From positions 4,326 through 30,662 of the forward strand of contig PLMF01000269.1 of the NCBI GenBank assembly GCA_003142355.1: 26,337 bases of DNA. The letters are read 5' to 3'. Position numbers and translations under genes: made by a program. The notes beneath the pieces were generated by a model that made no database searches, was not told the DNA's origin, and saw nothing but the letters and a program-made list of their open reading frames with translations. The DNA is from Bryobacterales bacterium. Its GTDB lineage: Bacteria; Acidobacteriota; Terriglobia; Bryobacterales; Bryobacteraceae. Shown piece by piece: positions 23,326 to 26,337 of this stretch (position 1 is its first letter; the number at the start of each line of letters is the position of its first letter).

Positions 23326-23852
23326 GGCTCGACTCCCATACGTTGTAAATCGCCGCGCAGCAGGCGGACGGCGCGAAAAACGCGCGACTTGACGGTGCCG
23401 ATGGAGATACCCAACGCGTGGGCGATATCGCCATAGGGTGTCTCCTCGATCATGGCCAGGGTGGCGGCTGCCCGAAGCCTGACGGGCAACCGGCCGAAGG
23501 CGGCCGCGACCTTCTGGCGCAGATCGGCGGCCAGGGCGGGGTCCGGTGGCGAGCACCGGAGGCACGGTGGCGGAGAGTCGTCCTCCAGCGCCGTGGAACT
23601 GCGTTGGGTGCTGAGGTGATCCAGCGCCAGGTTGGTCGCGATCCGCCGCGCCCAGGGGCCGAAACCGCGCCGGGGATCGAATCGCGAACGTGCCCGGTAG
23701 ATGCGCCAGAAGGTTTCGACGGTCAAGTCCTCCGCGGCGCCGGGATCGCGCACGATCCGGACGATCCAGCCGTAGACCTCGCCTTGGAACTGACGGAACA
23801 GCGCCTCAAAGGCTTCCGCGTCGCCCCGCGCGAACTGTTCCAGCACTTCCAC
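23322..23852 (-). CDS. ECF-type RNA polymerase sigma factor
   Basis: A 176-residue sigma-70-family protein with region 2 (DAEAFEALFRQFQGEVYGWIVRIV...AEDLTVETFWRIYRARSRFD, with RRIATNLALDHL) and region 4 (FGRLPVRLRAAATLAMIEETPYGDIAHALGISIGTVKSRVFRAVRLLR), joined by a linker with CLRCSPPDP. The GTG at 23852 has AGGAG five bases upstream, which decides the start. Regions 1 and 3 are absent, as expected for ECF factors. It is the first gene of a unit with a 72-residue candidate anti-sigma and a membrane protein. Upstream, on the minus strand, TGAAACC at 23897-23891 could be a -35 element for autoregulation; this is weak. Confidence 0.93.
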   Translation of the reverse strand: MEVLEQFARGDAEAFEALFRQFQGEVYGWIVRIVRDPGAAEDLTVETFWRIYRARSRFDPRRGFGPWARRIATNLALDHLSTQRSSTALEDDSPPPCLRCSPPDPALAADLRQKVAAAFGRLPVRLRAAATLAMIEETPYGDIAHALGISIGTVKSRVFRAVRLLRGDLQRMGVEP

Positions 23853-23903
23853 ATTCGCTCCTGCTAACCTTACTGCCGGAGCGCGCGAAAGGTTTCAGGA
23901 AGC

Positions 23904-25223
23904 TTACTTCGGCATCTCCACCACTTTCGGCTGCAATCCCGCCTTCGCCAGCAGGGCATAGACCACAAACCCGGTGAGGAAACTATAAAGCACCGCCGGC
24001 TGCACGTAGGTTTTCACCTCCGCGGATAAGGGCAGCAACGGCAGAATCCCCACCACGAACCCGACCGCCCAGGCGACGTACCCGGCAAAATTGATGCCCG
24101 CGCGCGGCCCGGCCCAGCGCCTGCCGGAGAGCAGGTAATCCGCCGCCATGGCGCCGCAGATCGGCCCGAAAGAGGCGCCCACGATGTTGAAGAAGGGAAT
24201 CAGATTTGCCGCCACCCCCGTGACTGCCAGCACGATTCCAACCGCCGCTCCCGCCATGGTGGAGGCCACGCGCGGCACCCCCGGGATCATGGTCGAGAAA
24301 CTATTGCCCGCGATAAACGCGCAGAAGCACGTCGCCGGGATGGAGGCGATGGCGAAGAGGAAGAACATGGCGGTCCCGATCACGCCGCCGATGGAATGGA
24401 TTACGTCGGCGTAGTCGAAGCCCTGGCTGAGCCCCGAGCCATGCGCGCTCGCGATGGCCGCCAGCGGCAACCCGCCGGCCACCAGCACGGCCAGCGCGAT
24501 GCCCACCAGGCCTCCCCATTTGACGTCCTTGGCGTGGCGCGAGTTCATGCCGAAGTCCGCGCCCGCCGCGCCCGCCGTGGCGAAAAAGCCGATCACGATT
24601 GCCAGCGTCATGGTGAACGCCACAAAGGGATTGTCTTGTGCCGCCGGCGGATGGTATCGCCCGATGCCTCCGGCGGTCTGGAAAAAGACGATCAGCAGCA
24701 TGAGCAGCGGAATGGCGTTCAGAAGCAGTGAGACTTTCGACACGTACCGAATGCCTTTGGCGCCCACCCAGGCCATCATGCAGCCCCAGATTACTCCCGT
24801 CACGATGAATGGCGCGCCTCCGGGCTGGGAGTTCATGCCGAGGCCCTTCAGTATGAATTCGCTCGCGACCGACGTGGCCACGGCGAACCAGCCGATCTGC
24901 AACAGCCCCATGAGCAGCCCCGGCATGAGGTAGCCGCCCTTCACGCCAAACGTTGAGCTTCCCACCACGTACAACGGGAAGCCGGTCTTCATCCCCAGCA
25001 TGGCGGGCACGAGATAGTAGAGGGAATAGCACAGCAACCCGGCGGCCACCAGGCCGGCCAGGCACACGGCAAGACTGCCGTGCGCCAGGGTGTCCCCAGC
25101 CATCACCTTGTAGAACGCGATCCACAGAAAAATCCCAGCGTAGCTCGGTGCGGTATTGGCATACCACGGGGCGCGCTTCCCCATCGGGTTGGGCACGGCC
25201 TTGGCAAGATAATCCGGCAACAT
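23904..25223 (-). CDS. NCS1-type nucleobase (cytosine-permease-like) transporter
   Basis: From ATG 25223 a 439-residue, about 12-helix permease. It resembles the CodB/NCS1 group: the N-terminal PNPMGKRAPWYANTAPSYAGIFLWIAFYKVM, helix 3 region GVKGGYLMPGLLMGLLQIGWFAV, FGMNSRHAKDVKWGGLVGI (cytoplasmic loop conserved in the family) and FFNIVGASFGPICGAMAADYLL near helices 8-9. Substrate is probably a nucleobase, hydantoin or related compound, taken up with a cation; no degradation gene is adjacent. The start lacks a Shine-Dalgarno, and a -10-like TATACT ends only 10 bases upstream, so the message may be nearly leaderless. Confidence 0.88.
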   Translation of the reverse strand: MLPDYLAKAVPNPMGKRAPWYANTAPSYAGIFLWIAFYKVMAGDTLAHGSLAVCLAGLVAAGLLCYSLYYLVPAMLGMKTGFPLYVVGSSTFGVKGGYLMPGLLMGLLQIGWFAVATSVASEFILKGLGMNSQPGGAPFIVTGVIWGCMMAWVGAKGIRYVSKVSLLLNAIPLLMLLIVFFQTAGGIGRYHPPAAQDNPFVAFTMTLAIVIGFFATAGAAGADFGMNSRHAKDVKWGGLVGIALAVLVAGGLPLAAIASAHGSGLSQGFDYADVIHSIGGVIGTAMFFLFAIASIPATCFCAFIAGNSFSTMIPGVPRVASTMAGAAVGIVLAVTGVAANLIPFFNIVGASFGPICGAMAADYLLSGRRWAGPRAGINFAGYVAWAVGFVVGILPLLPLSAEVKTYVQPAVLYSFLTGFVVYALLAKAGLQPKVVEMPK

Positions 25224-25232
25224 GGCAGCGGC

Positions 25233-25242
25233 TAGTATACTA
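25233..25242. promoter_or_regulatory. Palindrome TAGTATACTA containing a candidate -10 box
   Basis: A perfect 10-bp palindrome lies 9 bases upstream of the permease ATG (25223, minus). On that strand it includes TATACT at 25239-25234, a good -10 match, placing transcription initiation within about four bases of the ATG. It could also be an operator because it is symmetric. Confidence 0.45.
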
Positions 25243-25277
25243 CAGTTCACGGTCCGATTCCCGCCTCGCGAAACTGC

Positions 25278-25283
25278 TACAAT
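25278..25283 (+). promoter_or_regulatory. Candidate extended -10 box for the MFS gene
   Basis: CTGCTACAAT (TACAAT with TG one base upstream) lies 35 bases before the GTG at 25319, divergent from the permease promoter. The -35 is not clear. Confidence 0.45.
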
Positions 25284-25318
25284 CCGTTTTCATATCTCAA
25301 TTGTTGCCGTGGCCCACC

Positions 25319-26337
25319 GTGATCCGAAGGGTTTTCAAAGCTTTTCATTACCGGGATTTCCGGCTGATGTGGATCGGCGCCTGCACCTCCGCCGTCGGCA
25401 CCTGGATGCAGATGCTGGCGCAGGGCTGGCTGATCTGGAAGATGAGCCACAGCCCCTTCCTGCTGTCCTTGGACCCAATCCTGCAGGCGACTCCGATCTT
25501 TCTCTTCTCGCTGGTGGGCGGTGTGTTTGCCGACCGCCTCGAACGCCGCCACTTGCTCATGTTTTCCCAATTCCTGCAGATGTCGTGCGCGCTGGTGCTG
25601 ACCTTCCTCGTCGGCTTCCACGTGGTGCAGGTCTGGCACTTTCTGACCTGCTCCTTCGTGGTGGGTTTCGCGCAGGCGTTCGGCGGCCCGGCCTATACCG
25701 CGCTCATCCCCACTCTGGTCAGCAAAGAGGATATGCCCAACGCCATCGCGCTGAACTCCATCCAGTTCAATGCGGCGGTGATGATCGGGCCGGCGTTGGG
25801 CGGATTGGCTCTGGCCAAGCTCGGCGCCACGTGGTGCTTTGCGCTGAACACGCTGTCGTTTCTGGCTCCCGTCGTCGCACTGATGATGCTGACGGCTCGC
25901 TTCCTGCCCGAGAAAACCACCGCCAGCATCATCGGCAGCATGAAAGAGGGCATCCGGTTCGTTCGCAAGCAAGGCGCCATGGAGGGGCTCATCGTGCTGG
26001 CGTTCTGCATGACGGCCCTATCCTTGCCGATGAGGACCCTCCTTCCGGTGTTCGCCACGGACATCCTGCACAGAGATTCCGGCACGTTTGCGCTGTTCCT
26101 GTCCTTATCGGGCATGGGCTCGGTGGTGGGCGCGCTGGCCGTAGCCGGATTAGGCAACGTCCGCAACAAAGGCCGCGTTGCTCTCGTTATGATGATCTGC
26201 CTGGGGGCCTGCATTTCGGGCTTTGGTCTTTCCCGCTCCGTCGGGTTGAGCTGCGTCATCCTGTTTTTCTCCGGCGCTTCGATGATGGGCGTCTTCGCCA
26301 TGGTAAGTTCCCTGGTGCAGCTCATCGTGACCAACCA
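25319..26337 (+). CDS. MFS transporter (enterobactin-exporter/EntS-like), 3'-truncated by window
   Basis: An open frame from GTG 25319 to the window end (about 339 residues visible) encodes a major facilitator transporter. It begins RRVFKAFHYRDFRLMWIG, a typical start for this group, then GTWMQMLAQGWLIWKMSHSP, the loop 2-3 motif GGVFADRLERRHLL, PAYTALIPTLVSKEDMPNAIALNS and QFNAAVMIGPALGGL, as in EntS/MFS_3-type exporters. TTG codons at 25301 and 25304 are alternative starts; none has a clear Shine-Dalgarno. The substrate is unknown, with no siderophore genes in view. The gene continues beyond the window. Confidence 0.9.
   Translation, partial: MIRRVFKAFHYRDFRLMWIGACTSAVGTWMQMLAQGWLIWKMSHSPFLLSLDPILQATPIFLFSLVGGVFADRLERRHLLMFSQFLQMSCALVLTFLVGFHVVQVWHFLTCSFVVGFAQAFGGPAYTALIPTLVSKEDMPNAIALNSIQFNAAVMIGPALGGLALAKLGATWCFALNTLSFLAPVVALMMLTARFLPEKTTASIIGSMKEGIRFVRKQGAMEGLIVLAFCMTALSLPMRTLLPVFATDILHRDSGTFALFLSLSGMGSVVGALAVAGLGNVRNKGRVALVMMICLGACISGFGLSRSVGLSCVILFFSGASMMGVFAMVSSLVQLIVTN

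Noticed and set aside
25277..26334. Minus-strand frames opposite the MFS gene at the window end
   Set aside because: The plus-strand frame from 25319 reads as a continuous MFS transporter; the antisense frames have no family features.

Overview
This is a 26.3 kb window of GC-rich bacterial chromosome with dense, mostly intact genes. I found no tRNA, rRNA, CRISPR array, integrase or transposase. The gene repertoire suggests an Acidobacteriota genome, perhaps near Solibacter/Bryobacter (order Bryobacterales). The pointers are a Tat-exported Gfo/Idh/MocA oxidoreductase, WXXGXW lipoprotein, secreted serine beta-lactamase-like and B3 metallo-hydrolases, an orphan CpaF ATPase, and two related secreted proteins with glycine-rich linkers. 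This placement is inference; no marker rRNA is present.

Layout. 1-900: 3' part of rho. 901-2168: a split REP-like repeat and two secreted proteins on the minus strand. 2324-3774: dusB and rnhA, overlapping as GTGA. 3833-5485: an aldo/keto reductase, then a decayed alpha/beta hydrolase with three lesions. 5536-6900 (-): Tat-dependent Gfo/Idh/MocA oxidoreductase. 6941-8271 (-): histidine phosphatase and methyltransferase, overlapping as ATGA. 8343-9602 (+): serine beta-lactamase-family protein. 9648-10985 (+): CpaF ATPase. 11030-12857 (-): small membrane protein, AraC/GyrI regulator and methyltransferase, tightly packed. 12928-15297 (-): B3-type metallo-hydrolase and an MIO ammonia-lyase in one operon. 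15404-16332: a small membrane protein, tatA and an HU-family protein, with a strong bidirectional terminator between the last two. 16574-18436 (-): recA followed by a reduced recA paralog. 18647-19378 (+): secreted YPGG-repeat protein. 19490-22705 (+): response regulator, histidine kinase and a seven-bladed beta-propeller lipoprotein candidate. 22677-23852 (-): ECF sigma factor, a 72-residue anti-sigma candidate and a four-helix membrane protein. 23904-25223 (-): NCS1-type permease. 25319-end (+): MFS exporter, cut by the window edge.

How the genes work together. Housekeeping functions (Rho, DusB, RNase HI, TatA, HU, RecA) alternate with envelope and signalling modules. TatA and the Tat-type leader on the Gfo/Idh/MocA protein belong to one export pathway. 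The two signalling operons at 19.5-23.9 kb converge and overlap by 29 bp at their 3' ends. The least ordinary items are the RecA paralog with a P-loop one residue short and an altered L2 loop; the kinase-regulator-propeller operon; the minimal ECF/anti-sigma/membrane unit; and the MIO lyase, whose selectivity pair reads His-Leu as in tyrosine ammonia-lyases although no hut genes are nearby.

No gene-free stretch exceeds 300 bases. The longest are 16333-16573 (HU upstream region), 18437-18646 (recA/secreted-protein divergent promoters) and 901-1089 (split repeat).
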